From Apostichopus japonicus (Eukaryota > Echinodermata > Holothuroidea > Aspidochirotida > Stichopodidae), in NCBI RefSeq assembly GCF_037975245.1, contig NC_092574.1, positions 5,012,713 through 5,076,712 on the forward strand: a stretch of 64,000 nucleotides of DNA, given 5' to 3'. Positions 12,823 through 24,790 of this stretch are shown here, in pieces (the stretch's first letter is position 1; each line of letters begins with the position of its first letter). The translations under genes and the position numbers were made by a program. The notes beneath the pieces were generated by a model. The model had not been told where the DNA came from, made no database searches, and saw only the letters and a list, made by a program, of their open reading frames with translations.

Positions 12823-13814
12823 CTGTAAGAGAAAACAAAAAAACATGTGTGACCTGATTATTATGATTGAAATGTATCGTCAGGGAAAGTCAATTAGCTG
12901 TTCGTACGGAAAACGATAATGATTTCAACGTGACACAGATTTCATATTCGCACGGGAGGAAATTTAATGAACAAAACGAAAACTGGGCTTCCGAATTTCT
13001 GTAAAGAAAATTTAGACTCTTGTTAGTGGTACACATTGTTCTTCTTGAGTGTATCAGAGGATACTAAGGGTATGATGTTATAGTTCAAGTGTTTTACTAT
13101 TTTATTTTATTTACAATTTTTCACCTTTTTTGGGGGGAGTGGGGGGGGGGGGGTTGTGAGCAACAACATAATCCTATTGTTCCATACAATTTTTACTGTC
13201 CTCTTGCTTACAGGGCAGAAACACTGACTGAGTTTAGATATACAATTAAACTCTCTTCAATGTCACATATGTCAGTCCACTGTTTTGTGCATTGAAATCC
13301 CTCACAACACATAATACCACTTTAACCATCTAACTACTGTTACTTCATCTCCCTTCCCCTACCACCATATTCATCTTATTCACAGAGTGGAAGGGAGGGA
13401 CTTAATCATTACTAGGGATATGAAACAAAGAAGAACCACTCAGAGGTCCTTTCAACATCTCAAGTGGCAGATGAATGTGTTTGCTAACAACTTTATTCAT
13501 GTTGACTATGTATTTTAATGTTGTATATAAATACATGTATGGTGTCAAAGCTACTTCAAAAATCAATATTCAGGGTGCATTTAATTTCTAAATGAAGATC
13601 CTTTCTTTTGTTAAATGTGTGATTGCTTCCACTATTTCTGTATACAGATTTACTGTTGAGTTTGACATGCAGTTCAGCATAGCTTACTTCTATTTACAGT
13701 ATGTTATTCTCACCTAATCCCTTCCAAAACCAGTTGCTAACTTATATGCATTGGAACTAGCGTCAACTAAGGGTGCAGGTCTTTCACCCACTCACACAGT
13801 ATCATACTTGATAA

Positions 13815-13972
13815 CATTGTATCATAATAATATAACACAAAACATCCACAATAATATTGTTGCATAGTATTACATGGTACAATGGAATATCTTGATAGCA
13901 ATTACATTGTTATATATAAGTATATTATATTACAGTACAATAGTATTGTGTACCAGCATGTGAATCGGCTGG
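13815..13972 (+). repeat. dispersed repeat, copy 1 of 2 in window
   Basis: Shares CACAATAATATTGTTGCATA, TATTACATGGTACAATG, ATTACAGTACAA, AGTATTGT and GTGAATCGG in the same order with 29695-29838. AT-rich, with no coding content. Confidence 0.75.
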
Positions 13973-14063
13973 GTATTTATGCATCACCAAACAAGGTGTT
14001 TCTTAATTATGCCCTGTTTTTCTGTAGATCCCAATGTAGGTTGCTAAACCCAGTGCTCAGGTT

Positions 14064-14226
14064 GTGATTTGTAGTGTAAAATATAGTGTAGTGTAGAGTG
14101 AAGTGTGGTTTGAAGTCTAGTGTGCAGTGTAAAGTGTAGTGTAAAGTGTACTAAAAAATGTACTGTAAAGTGTGCTGTAAAGTGTAGTGTACTGTAAATC
14201 GTAGTGAAATGAAGTGTAAAGTGTAG
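14064..14226. repeat. degenerate AAGTGTAGTGT tandem tract
   Basis: Repeated GTGTA / AAGTGTAGTGTA words over about 160 bases with many substitutions. The open frame on the minus strand is an artefact of this periodicity. Confidence 0.8.
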
Positions 14227-14283
14227 CTGACCCTGCAATTTGAAGCTCATGACACAAGGATGTAGGGGAGGTTCAGTTCAAAC

Positions 14284-14655
14284 CAGTGGCGAAGCTAGGG
14301 GTACTGGTCAAGGGGGGCGGGAATGGTCTGTAGGGGCGCTTTCGACACTATCTAAGCGGAGCGCCACCACAGGTCGGCGCGGAGCGTACAAAATTTTTTG
14401 AGTAAAGATACTTCCTAGATCGCCTAAACTGACCCTTTCCTGGCCTTGCTAATTTGAAGATAAACAAAGAATAAATAGGTGTCATCGCCAACAAAATGTG
14501 ACAAATGTCAATAGGTAGATGAGAGCGCAATCAAAAAAATTAAATAATCGCGAATATGTAAAAAGTGGTAAAAAGCTGAAAAGGGCGCCAGCAGTCCATT
14601 TGAGTCCGTCGGGAGGGGCATTCAACCCCCTGACTATATGGACGCTCTGCCACTG
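14284..14655. mobile_element. hAT-type MITE, 372 bp, 8-bp target duplication
   Basis: The left end reads CAGTGGCGAAGCTAGG and the right end GACGCTCTGCCACTG, giving inverted termini of the CAGTGGCG(G/A)AGC kind. The element is flanked on both sides by GTTCAAAC (14276-14283 and 14656-14663), the 8-bp duplication typical of hAT transposons. The interior matches the copy at 57159-57539 closely. It has no transposase and must be non-autonomous. Confidence 0.92.
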
Positions 14656-16042
14656 GTTCAAACACCGATCTGTTGCTAACAAATCATCTGGACTAGAGTT
14701 AAGTCAAGGCAGTCCCTAATTATGCCTCACCCCAAAGGGGAGAATGCGAGGGGGGATCAGGTAGTTTCCTTTAGGCAGGTAATAAATCTGACCATGAATG
14801 TGTCGTTAGTGATAGTCAGCTGTAATCAACTGTTCAAAGGTATACAGTCCAGGCTAACTTGATTCAGTTTTCTTTAGCTTCCTTTACTTTCGCTTTAATT
14901 CCTCCGTTCATTGTTTTTTTCTATATACTTCCGATTTGACTTTTTTTTCCAGTTTTTTAGGGTGTGAGCCTCTTGGACAAGTCCCTCGGATTTTTAATTT
15001 CCCTCCACTTCATTACTGTTCAAATTGTTGTTGTTATTTCTGTGCATTAGCACCATTGAGTACTGTTGTAGATAATAATAGCAACATAGCAAACAAACTA
15101 GATGAAAACGAAAACAAAACGAAAACAAAACGTCAAGCATTAAGGCCAAATGTTAGGATAGTAAGTGCTATAGTTGTAAACCTAGATCTGTTACATGGCT
15201 GATTTAATTTAACTGTAGTCTGAACCAATGGGATCTGACATTAATGTTTGTACACTGTTCTCTACAAGGGCATTGGAGATTTGCAATCAGTTTTAAGGAA
15301 CAACTTGTGGTCCGCACAAGCAGAGAAACAATTTGGGACAACAACACCATCACATCTTACGTTATCTTGAAGGGACAATGTATATATAGCTGAGAGCAGA
15401 AATGCCTCTTGATGCTATCAAACTCCAGTGATAGAAAAACCTCTTTAGCCTGTATTCAACATTGTAAACACAAAATTAAATATAAGTTTTTGTGCCATAT
15501 TCTAAAGTGTGAAGGAATGTGGAAAAGTCACTGGAGTTCACTGAGAGAATTTAAGTCATTAGAGTTCACTGAGAGAATTTATGCTATAATCCAGTTTGGG
15601 ATCACTCAACAGGAGCGAACCTAGGATGACTTTAGGCAAACTGTCATTTATTGATATTTTTGTGAAAGAAAAAGGAACATTTTGAGTGCTAATAATGTTT
15701 CTGTCTAGCTATTTTGGGTTTTATGGATATTTATTTTAATGTATGCCCAATGTCTGGAATGCCCTTTTATGGCTATACTCAATGATGACATCAGTTCCCC
15801 AGTGCAGACCTTAATATCTGTGTTAATCTCTTTGTTTTAGAAACACTATTTACTCAACTAAAACATGTTCTTCTATTAGTTTACATAAACAACAGAGCAT
15901 CCTTGGATGACATTTCAAAATCATTTGTCCTTGACTAATGACTAATTTGGTTGGGTTTTTCTAATTATCTTGTGGAATCGACTAAGTGGTCTCTGTGTTA
16001 GACTGAGAATTCCTACCATGGTTAATTGACGAGTCCTCTGAG

Positions 16043-16358
16043 AGGGTGGTGGCCAATTGGCTAAGGCAGTCAGACTTGTGATCCAAGGATTGCTGGTTCG
16101 ATCAACGTCTAGTTCATTACGTTGTGTCCTTGGGCGAGATGCTTTATCTCACTTGCCTCTCTCCACCCAGGGGTTAAATGGGTACCTGTGAGGTAACTTG
16201 TCATAGGGCGCAGAATATAACTGATGCCGACTGGAGGGATTGTCTCTGGGACAGGTTATTGTTGATCAGGGGTAATATAACGTCTGTAAAGTGCCTTGAG
16301 ACCTATCACTGGTGTAAAAGGGCTATATAAATATCAAATATTATTATTATTATTATTA
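16043..16358 (+). mobile_element. tRNA-derived SINE with (TTA)n tail
   Basis: The 5' part has a box A-like TGGCCAATTGGCTAAGGCAG and a box B-like GCTGGTTCGATCAACG. A body follows, ending TGTAAAGTGCCTTGAGAC then GGGCTATATAAATATC and a TTA-repeat tail. A 7-bp direct repeat CTCTGAG flanks it (16036-16042 and 16359-16365). It is inserted antisense to the MGAT4-like gene, about 130 bases beyond the donor of the 16493-16626 exon. Confidence 0.85.
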
Positions 16359-16492
16359 CTCTGAGGTTCAAAGGGTCGTTTCTCAAGGATTTAAAGTGGT
16401 ACAGAAATGCAACGTAGACTGACGACAGCTGTTTCTCTTGTGATGGTCGACCACAGATCAGATAGTCCTCCTTTAATCATATATGCACTTAC

Positions 16493-16626
16493 CTCTGCAA
16501 TGAATACCACCACCAGAGTATCCAACTTCTCTTCTGTCGAGAGTGACTGGATGATGGACTGTAATGTTTCCATTAAATACGACTCCACAATTCTCTTAAT
16601 CGTGGGAACTCCAAGAACCACAGATA
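16493..16626 (-). CDS. MGAT4: MGAT4-like, first exon of the GT54 catalytic domain
   Basis: This 134-bp exon enters in phase 1 and leaves in phase 0. The acceptor is TTTGTAG at 16633-16627 and the donor GAG|GTAAGT at 16492. Its first two bases complete a Val codon with the previous exon. It then encodes 44 residues, including LGVPTIKRIVESYLMETLQS and EEKLDTLVVVFIAE. These align without gaps to the vertebrate MGAT4 block MGIPTVKREVKSYLIETL...EEKLDCVIVVFIGE, the most diagnostic part of this gene in the window. In structural terms it is the first beta-alpha-beta unit of the nucleotide-sugar-binding fold. A SINE lies about 130 bases past the donor within the intron. Confidence 0.95.
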
Positions 16627-17039
16627 CTACAAAGAAAAGAGAGGAAAAACTAGAAGAATTAAGGAAGGTTTTTGTAATTATTTAGTTTGTTGTTGTTGCT
16701 GTTCATGTGTATTTTAAATGTGACTCTCATATGTCACTGAGATGAGTCAATTCAGAATAAACAAACAAACAATAAAACAGAGGACAAAAGAACCCAAAAT
16801 ATGGCTAATTAATGACAAACTGAAATCAATGAACTATTTAGGTTGCATATAGGGCCAAAGCCCTAATTCATGTGTTGTGGGTGGGACAGCATTTGACAGA
16901 CTTAACACTACATGCCTTAACTTTTCAATAGAGACTATATTTTACAAACATTTCTCACATCTCATCAGCAAGTAGAGAAAAAGCAGATCTTTTCACCATA
17001 TGATATTACAACACAATTATGGCAAAAACTGAGATCTGC

Positions 17040-17575
17040 TGCCGTCAAAGCATATTTAAAGGATTTTCTAGTGGCAGACACGTGACAATTAAATGGAAGT
17101 TAATAATGGGATATTCTAGTGGCAGACAATGTCACAATTAAATGGCAGGGTAGGCACGGTAACGAGAGTGCTGAGGTTGTGGGGAGACAGGTAAGCGAGG
17201 AGTGAAGTAAATAATGGGATATTCTTGTGGCAGACAATGTCACAATTAAATGGCACGGTAGGCACGGTAACGAGAGTGCTGAGGTTGTGGGGAGACAGGT
17301 AAGCGAGGAGTGAAGTAAATAATGGGATAATCTAGCGGCAGACAATGTCACAAATTAAATGGCACGGTAGGCACGGTTACGAGAGTGCTAAGGTTGTGGG
17401 GAGACAGGTAAGCGAGGAGTGAAGTAAATAATGGGATAATCTAGTGGCAGACAATGTCACAAATTAAATGGTACGGTAGGCACGGTAACGAGAGTGCTGA
17501 GGTTGTGGGGAGACAAGAAAGCGAAGTTAATAATGGGTTATTCTAGTGGTAGACAATGTCACAATTAAATGGAAA
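17040..17575 (+). repeat. 108-bp tandem repeat, about 4.5 copies
   Basis: Unit landmarks ATGGGATATTCTAGTGGCAG, ACAATGTCACAA, GGCACGGTAGGCACGG, GAGAGTGCTGAGG and GGGGAGACAGGTAAGCGAGG recur at 17106, 17214, 17322, 17431 and 17533. The 3' half of the unit is the dispersed GACAGGTAAG repeat found elsewhere, so one copy of that family was amplified in tandem here. Confidence 0.93.
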
Positions 17576-17579
17576 AGCA

Positions 17580-20500
17580 AAATAGTCCACACTATCAGTT
17601 GAAAATTCCATCTCAATATATTGTTCCTATATCAAGGTTTGGTTATTTTGAATGGAACTTATTTTGACTGGAAAACCCTTTGATTCTTCCCAGGAGTATA
17701 TTACGACAGGTTGGTCGGTGATGACATTGTGTCAATTTGTTCTTCAAAAGCTGTACTGGTCTATCTTCTTGGTGACTTTTCCTTGGAAACTGATAGATTA
17801 GGAATGTTTGCTAAGCTTCGGAGGTTCTCTATAATTAAAATGTCATTAAAACACAACTGTTTCATTGAAATTTAATTTTCATCTTTGAATAAGTGAGTTA
17901 CATCATATAGACAAAAACAAATTCTTTTCAACTTTATTGCTGTGATGACATTATTAACCCTGCCGGCCCTTGCCAGTATTATGCATTCACAAAATATCAC
18001 CAGTTTTGAAAAAATTAATAACTTGGCCATAGAAAATGCTATGAGGATGTGTTCTGTGACCTGAAGATGCAAGATCATCTCCAAGCACCCGGAATATCAG
18101 TTTAACGTACCCCTAAGTAAATATACACATATGCACACAGCAGTCCAATATACACAAATATATTGCAAATGAGAGAAACAAACATATCTATATAGTTTGT
18201 AATCTAAATGGAAGTGTCAAATCTAACATCCCCTGGGGGCCATATAACAGCAAAGTTAATTGCAAGTCAAGATTATTTGAGGAAACTATATAATCCTTTC
18301 TTTTTTAGTAATTTTTTTTTTTTTTTAATGGATCTGTCATTGTTGGTCTCTCATGGCTGCTGGCCTTGGGGGTACAAGTGATACAAACGATACTTTAACC
18401 TGCAGTAGCAGCCAGCTTTTAACTGTGTAACACACATGGCTTAAAGGGAGTGAAGTCTCGCGCACAAAGAAACGTCTGATGCCGGTAATTCTGACCAAGT
18501 TTCGAATGAAGTGTAACAGAAGTGTTAGACACCACCATCGATCCCAGAAAATACACACACAGCTTGCTACCGTCGGTAATTAGACACTAATGTGCAGTCA
18601 ATACATGCAGCTACGGTCAATACCCACAACACAGTGTGCAAAGCAGCGATGGACATCTCAGATCCAGATAAAAGATAACAAGGTATCACGTTTCATTACT
18701 GTCTGCATTTTGTAGCGACAAGAAAAAACTTCACTTGCAACCAACGGAAAGTTAACTTTTTCAGAGGGCGGCACGTGATTTGGGGCGAGTCTTCAATGCC
18801 TTTCAAGCTCAGCTCTATGCGGGTCCAGATGTTTCAAAGTGTCCGCCAGTAGACTTAGAGCAGAATGTTGAGATTGTTCCTGATGAACCTTGCAATGCTG
18901 TTCTTTATTTAACTTCCTTTACAAAGTAGCTAGGTCGTGTGATTGTCTCATCAAGTTTCAAAAGATCCAAAACTCGTTTTGAAATTGTCCTAAATTGTTT
19001 TCTTACATGTCATAAATTATACTAAATAGACAATGACTTGCTGATGATTTTTGAATCTATTTCATTTACTATTGGGAGCTCATCAACATCTACTCCGTGA
19101 CATATTCTATCAGGTTATCTCTGTTGGATCCAGCGTTCCAGTGTTATAGCATCACAATGGAAGTGGGTAGTAGGGGAAGGGTGAGGGGAACAGGGAAGGG
19201 CACAATAATGTTGTGATTACTTTTTGAGGAAGGGGGAATGTGGAGAGAAATACATTGACTGTCACCACTGACTGGAGGAGGCCCCACTTCCTTCCCCGGG
19301 GTTGGGGGAAGAGAGAAATGGGTCAGTAGAAAAAGTTTTGTTGCATAGGAAGATCAGTTCACATTTTCCTTTCACTTTTGTCAAGGAAATGTGATCATGC
19401 AAGAATGTACCATAGTTTTATTTGTTCCTCCACTTTTTTCCTGCTGACAAATGTTTTCCATAATTATTGATCTTTAGTTTGTCAAAATATGAAGGGATGT
19501 AAGGGAAGAAGGTTTTGTGTTTGAAATATTGCAGACGGGCTTTCTGAATTTCTGACCGACATAAATTGTTGAAATATGTTAGGGTTTTGTGCGTATAACT
19601 GGCTATTACTAAAGAAAGCATCTTTATATGTATATATATATATATGTATATATTATGTTTATATCAAAAATTCTCCAACTTTTTACGTCTCCTTTCCTAT
19701 CCCTCTAAAGAAAGATATTGAGATAAGTACCTTTTGATGCTTAATGAAACCGAAACAAAATGGCACTAGACAAGCTAGATGAAATTCTTCATCAAGTTTT
19801 TGTTTGTGTTTTTGAGCAAATTAGATTCTAAGAGTGTAACCTTATAGTACCTGAAGTGAGAACTGTGAATAGTGTACTGGAGACAATCAATCCCCCAACA
19901 AATTGAAAAAAGTCTTGACAAGATCAACATCACTGTAATTTAAAGCTTAAAAAGTTGGATTTATTTTCTAACGACTTGGATTTCACATAACTTTAATTTG
20001 AGTTTTCATGACATTGTCCAACTCTAAATGCTGAACATTTCCAAAAGGAAGAAAAACCACAATTTTCAAATGTAAAGGTCGGTTTAAAATTGAATTTTCA
20101 GCAAGCGAGTTAATCAACCTGTTCGAAGAAGCCGTCTCTTCTATGGGAGCTCTCGGAGTAAAGATGATGAAAATCCCTGGAGATATCTCCAAACTATCGT
20201 CAAATGACGTCTAATTTCAACCCAAGCAGAACTTTGTGGCACTCTGCAGGCAAGATTAAACTCATTCACTATTGATTTGAGGGTTCAACACTTTTAATTA
20301 CTGAGAGGGAACAAACACACTCCGAATTTGACCCGTGGAAACTAACGGCGTACCTGACCATACATGCTACGGGCCAATCCCATTTACAACAGGAAGATCT
20401 AAAGCAGCAATGGAAACGAATAAACAGATGTGCAGGCACATTATGTCTCTCAAAATAGGGTTAACAAGAAATTGAGAAATGAGTTCTCTCTCGTACAAGG

Positions 20501-22840
20501 ATTACCAATTACCACAAGCTTCCGAATAACCTAAACCACCACTGAGGCCTACACTGACAGCAGAATGTCTGTAAACACGAGAAGAGCTAGCCCAGAGTGC
20601 TGGCTAAAGTAATAACATACAGCTCGTAGAAACATAGAACACCAAAAGCAAAAACATGTCTATCTCGTCAGTATTGATAGAGTAACTTGATGGAGAGGAA
20701 ATTCCAGATCTTCGTTCTCATACTATGAGACGGTCATACACTTTACGGTGAACAAGAACATCCCCTTCCCCATTGTCTTGACTTCCCCGCCCATCACACT
20801 CAGGCAACAATTTAACAGCCATTATAAAGAGAGAAATTAGCAAAGACTTAACGATCCTCTTTGTTTCTTTAACATGTGATAATATAGCTACCTATCATGA
20901 ACAATCTACTTGGACACACGTCTGACCCTCTCCCTCACCTCCTCCCCCCTCCCATCCTTTCCCACACCAACCCACCTTTATTTGTGCATAATAGAGCCAC
21001 CCTAATACTCAAGAGTGCACTTCCCGACTAGATTCAGTCATTTTAAGCTCATGTGTTATTAGTAGGGGTGATACATTAATGTAATCAGCAGGTAATTAGC
21101 CTTGCCCTTAAAAGGTGTTTCAACAAAACATCTAAAGCACAGAGTTATAAATCGAGTCCACTCGTATTTATTTATAACCTAGAACTGTATAGTTTTCTGT
21201 TCCTTTGGAAAAATTTATTGATGAGTTTTTGGGTTGCAATCTAAGATGAAAATGACTTTAACAATTACAACTTTGCATGAATGAATACATGAATAGAGAA
21301 ATTGCCTTGAATTGGCTGCAAATGTCGTTACAACAGCCAACAGAAATACAAGCCTCCAGCAATCAATCTTTGCCAAGATGAGCTTAATGTATCCCCCATT
21401 GAGATCATTTTCTACATCATATGGTATACAATTTAAATCTGATAGCATATTGTATACAGATGATGTTTGGTTAAGGTCACTGATGTTTCTGGCGACAGCA
21501 CAAAGAATGGTATTTAATCAAAACTTGTTTTCTTGTTAAAATATCAAAATTTATACAAATTTAATGTGTACAGAGGGCATAGACTTCTCAGGGAAATGAC
21601 TGCGTTTCTTAAAGGTATAATGATTGTTGATTTACTAATGAAAGGTAATAATTGTTATACATGTGTATTTATAGTATTATATTCAAAGAGGATTTGGGCT
21701 GCAATGAAAGGTTACGTGGATCAAATCAAATTCATTTAGTATTCTCTTTATTCAAACTTTCCTTTGTTAAACAAATCTAGGAGGAGTCGTATCTTGATCG
21801 GATTACCTCTGAGTCATTCTCTGGAGGCAATTATAGGGAAACCTATCAACCAAACACGAAAAGTGCCTTTATTTACGTTAATTTTGTTGCTTTGAGAGTT
21901 TTGCAATAATAATTATATTATATTAATATTAAAATAATTAATACAAAACATACTGTAGTTGCTGTCAATTGACAGCATCCTTAAACCTTCTTCTACCAGA
22001 ATCAGGTTTTTTTTTTTTTGGGCAATGTTCTTGAAATTGTGTCTAAACGGTAATTGGAGTCTAAAATGACAACGTGGCTGCTATTTTTGGCAACGACTAT
22101 GCATACCGCTCTGAGCTGCATTTCTGTGACACAAACCCATTCGTTTAATAAACTCTCCAGATAACACAGTCAAACTTCAGAAATTGACTTGAAACCTTTA
22201 CCACAACTTCCACGGTCTACCAACATTTTCTAATTTTAATCCCGACATTAATCATCTTTTCTCCTCCTAATATTACCTAACTAGTTTTCTTACTCTCAAA
22301 AGACAAAAAAAAAAAGACAGTAAGATTCATTTCCCAAACAGGAAAAGATGTTAATTTTTCATAACACCACAGGCGACACAGAAGAAGATGCCATTTTACG
22401 ACTCGTATTAGGCACTTGTTTACCATATTTCAGTCAGAATTATGACAGGCAACAGAATTCATCAAGCCTGCTGTAATTGCCTTGTTCGCATCTCTGAGGG
22501 AGGACATAGGCCCCCACCTCATCCAACCAGTCACGGCTCACGCCAACAGGAGATAGCTTGCAATATTTATGCCTGCAATTGATCACTGCGGCTGGAAATG
22601 TTTACGATTCTTGTCAAGATCACGTACATGCAGTGACATCATCATGTGTGTGGAAGTTAACGTCGCGAAGATTTACTTGCGATTAAAAACATTTGGAATC
22701 CTGAGAAATGCATTCAAGAATAAGAGACAATGGTTGATAATAAAAATATAATAAAATCAAAAAAATTGATGCTGGTGAGGTTTACAGCACTCTATTTCAT
22801 ATATTTAGGGGTGCGTGAAAACTTAAAAATTTATGTGATA
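17580..22840. other. intronic sequence, no gene seen
   Basis: AT-rich, mostly unique. It has short homopolymer and TA tracts (near 18310, 19625, 22010) and purine-rich stretches around 19160-19320. Short open frames have no recognisable domains, and no splice-bounded homology to MGAT4 was found. Confidence 0.55.
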
Positions 22841-24364
22841 GAATATTAATTACAAATAAAAAGAGAAACATCAAAAACTTTGTCATGATATTGAAAGTTG
22901 GGAAAAGGAATGGTTAAGTGTTGGGATGAGGCAAGGCCTTTGTTTCAAGCAAGGTACTATGAGAGAATAAGCTTTGTTTCGAGGAAGGTACCATGAGAGA
23001 GTAAGCTTTGCTTCAAGCAAGGTACCATGAGAGAGTAAGCTTTGCTTCAAGCAAGGTACCATGAGAGAGAAAGCTTAGTTTCAAGCAAGGTACCATGAGA
23101 GAGTAAGCTGTGTTTCAAGCAAGGTACCATGAGAGAGAAAGCTTTGTTTCAAGCAAGGTACCATGAGAGAGTAAGCTTAGTTTCAAGCAAGGTACCATGA
23201 GAGAGTAAGCTGTGTTTCAAGCAAGGTACCATGAGAGAGTAAGCTTAGTTTCAAGCAAGGTACCATGAGAGAGTAAGCTGTGTTTCAAGCAAGGTACCAT
23301 GAGAGAGTAAGCTTAGTTTCAAGCAAGGTACCATGAGAGAGAAAGCTTTGTTTCAAGCAAGGTACCATGAGAGAGTTAGCTTTGTTTCAAGCAAGGTACC
23401 ATGAGAGAGTAAGCTTTGCTTCATGCAAGGTACCATGAGACAGTAAGCTTAGTTTCAAGCAAGGTACCATGGGAGAGTAAGCTTTGCTTCAAGCAAGGTA
23501 CCATGAGAGAGTAAGCTTTGTTTCAAGCAAGGTACCATGAGAGAGTAAGCTTTGCTTCAAGCAAGGTAACATGAGAGAGTAAGCTTAGTTTCAAGCAAGG
23601 TACCATGAGAGAGTAAGCTGTGTTTCAAGCAAGGTACCATGAGAGAGTAAGCTTTGCTTCAAGCAAGGTACCATGAGAGAGAAAGCTTAGTTTCAAGCAA
23701 GGTACCATGAGAGAGTAAGCTTAGTTTCAAGCAAGGTACCATGAGAGAGTAAGCTTAGTTTCAAGCAAGGTACCATGAGAGAGTAAGCTTAGTTTCAAGC
23801 AAGGTACCATGAGAGAGTAAGCTTTGCTTCAAGCAAGGTACCATGAGAGAGTAAGCTTAGTTTCAAGCAAGGTACCATGAGAGAGTAAGCTTAGTTTCAA
23901 GCAAGGTACTGTACCATGAGAGAGTAAGCTGTGTTTCAAGCAAGGTACCATGAGAGAGTAAGCTTTGCTTCAAGCAAGGTACCATGAGAGAGAAAGCTTA
24001 GTTTCAAGCAAGGTACCATGAGAGAGTAAGCTTAGTTTCAAGCAAGGTACCATGAGAGAGTAAGCTTAGTTTCAAGCAAGGTACCATGAGAGAGTAAGCT
24101 TAGTTTCAAGCAAGGTACCATGAGAGAGTAAGCTTTGCTTCAAGCAAGGTACCATGAGAGAGTAAGCTTAGTTTCAAGCAAGGTACCATGAGAGAGTAAG
24201 CTGTGTTTCAAGCAAGGTACCATGAGAGAGTAAGCTTAGTTTCAAGCAAGGTACCATGAGAGAGAAAGCTTTGTTTCAAGCAAGGTACCATGAGAGAGTT
24301 AGCTTTGTTTCAAGCAAGGTAACATGAGAGAGTAATGGGTTCTTAGCGAAAAGTGTCAGTGTTA
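22841..24364 (+). repeat. 34-bp minisatellite array with unique leader, copy A
   Basis: A leader of about 110 bp (GAATATTAATTA ... AAGTGTTGGGATGAGGCAAG) is followed by some 40 head-to-tail copies of a 34-bp unit made of GTAAGCTTTGCTTCAAGCAA and GGTACCATGAGAGA. The unit carries HindIII and KpnI sites. Variants are TTAGTTTC, TGTGTTTC, and GAGAAAGC for GAGTAAGC. The array ends near 24340 with GGTTCTTAGCGAAAAGTG. Confidence 0.97.
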
Positions 24365-24790
24365 GAATATTAATTATAAATAAAAAGAGAAACATCAAAA
24401 ACTTTGTCATGATATTGAAAGTTGGGAAAAGGAATGGTTAAGTGTTGGGATGAGGCAAGGCCTTTGTTTCAAGCAAGCAACTATGAGAGAATAAGCTTTG
24501 TTTCGAGGAAGGTACCATGAGAGAGTAAGCTTTGCTTCAAGCAAGGTACCATGAGAGAGTAAGCTTTGCTTCAAGCAAGGTACCATGAGAGAGTAAGCTT
24601 AGTTTCAAGCAAGGTACCATGAGAGAGTAAGCTGTGTTTCAAGCAAGGTACCATGAGAGAGTAAGCTTAGTTTCAAGCAAGGTACCATGAGAGAGAAAGC
24701 TTTGTTTCAAGCAAGGTACCATGAGAGAGTTAGCTTTGTTTCAAGCAAGGTAACATGAGAGAGTAATAGGTTCTTATTGAAAAGTGTCAG
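24365..24790 (+). repeat. 34-bp minisatellite array with leader, copy B
   Basis: The same leader restarts 1524 bp after its first occurrence and is nearly identical. About nine units of the 34-bp repeat follow, then the same closing sequence (GGTTCTTATTGAAAAGTGTC). This is a segmental duplication of the whole locus with a contracted array. Confidence 0.95.

Larger units (their letters stand above)
12823..16492. other. 3.7-kb MGAT4 intron
   Basis: Between the exon at 16493-16626 and the 47-bp micro-exon. It holds a member of a dispersed repeat (13815-13972), a low-complexity GTGTA tract (14064-14226), a hAT-type MITE (14284-14655), a 31-bp direct repeat near 15530-15590 and a SINE (16043-16358). 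No other exon is seen, and the flanking exons join without a gap in the protein. Confidence 0.8.
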
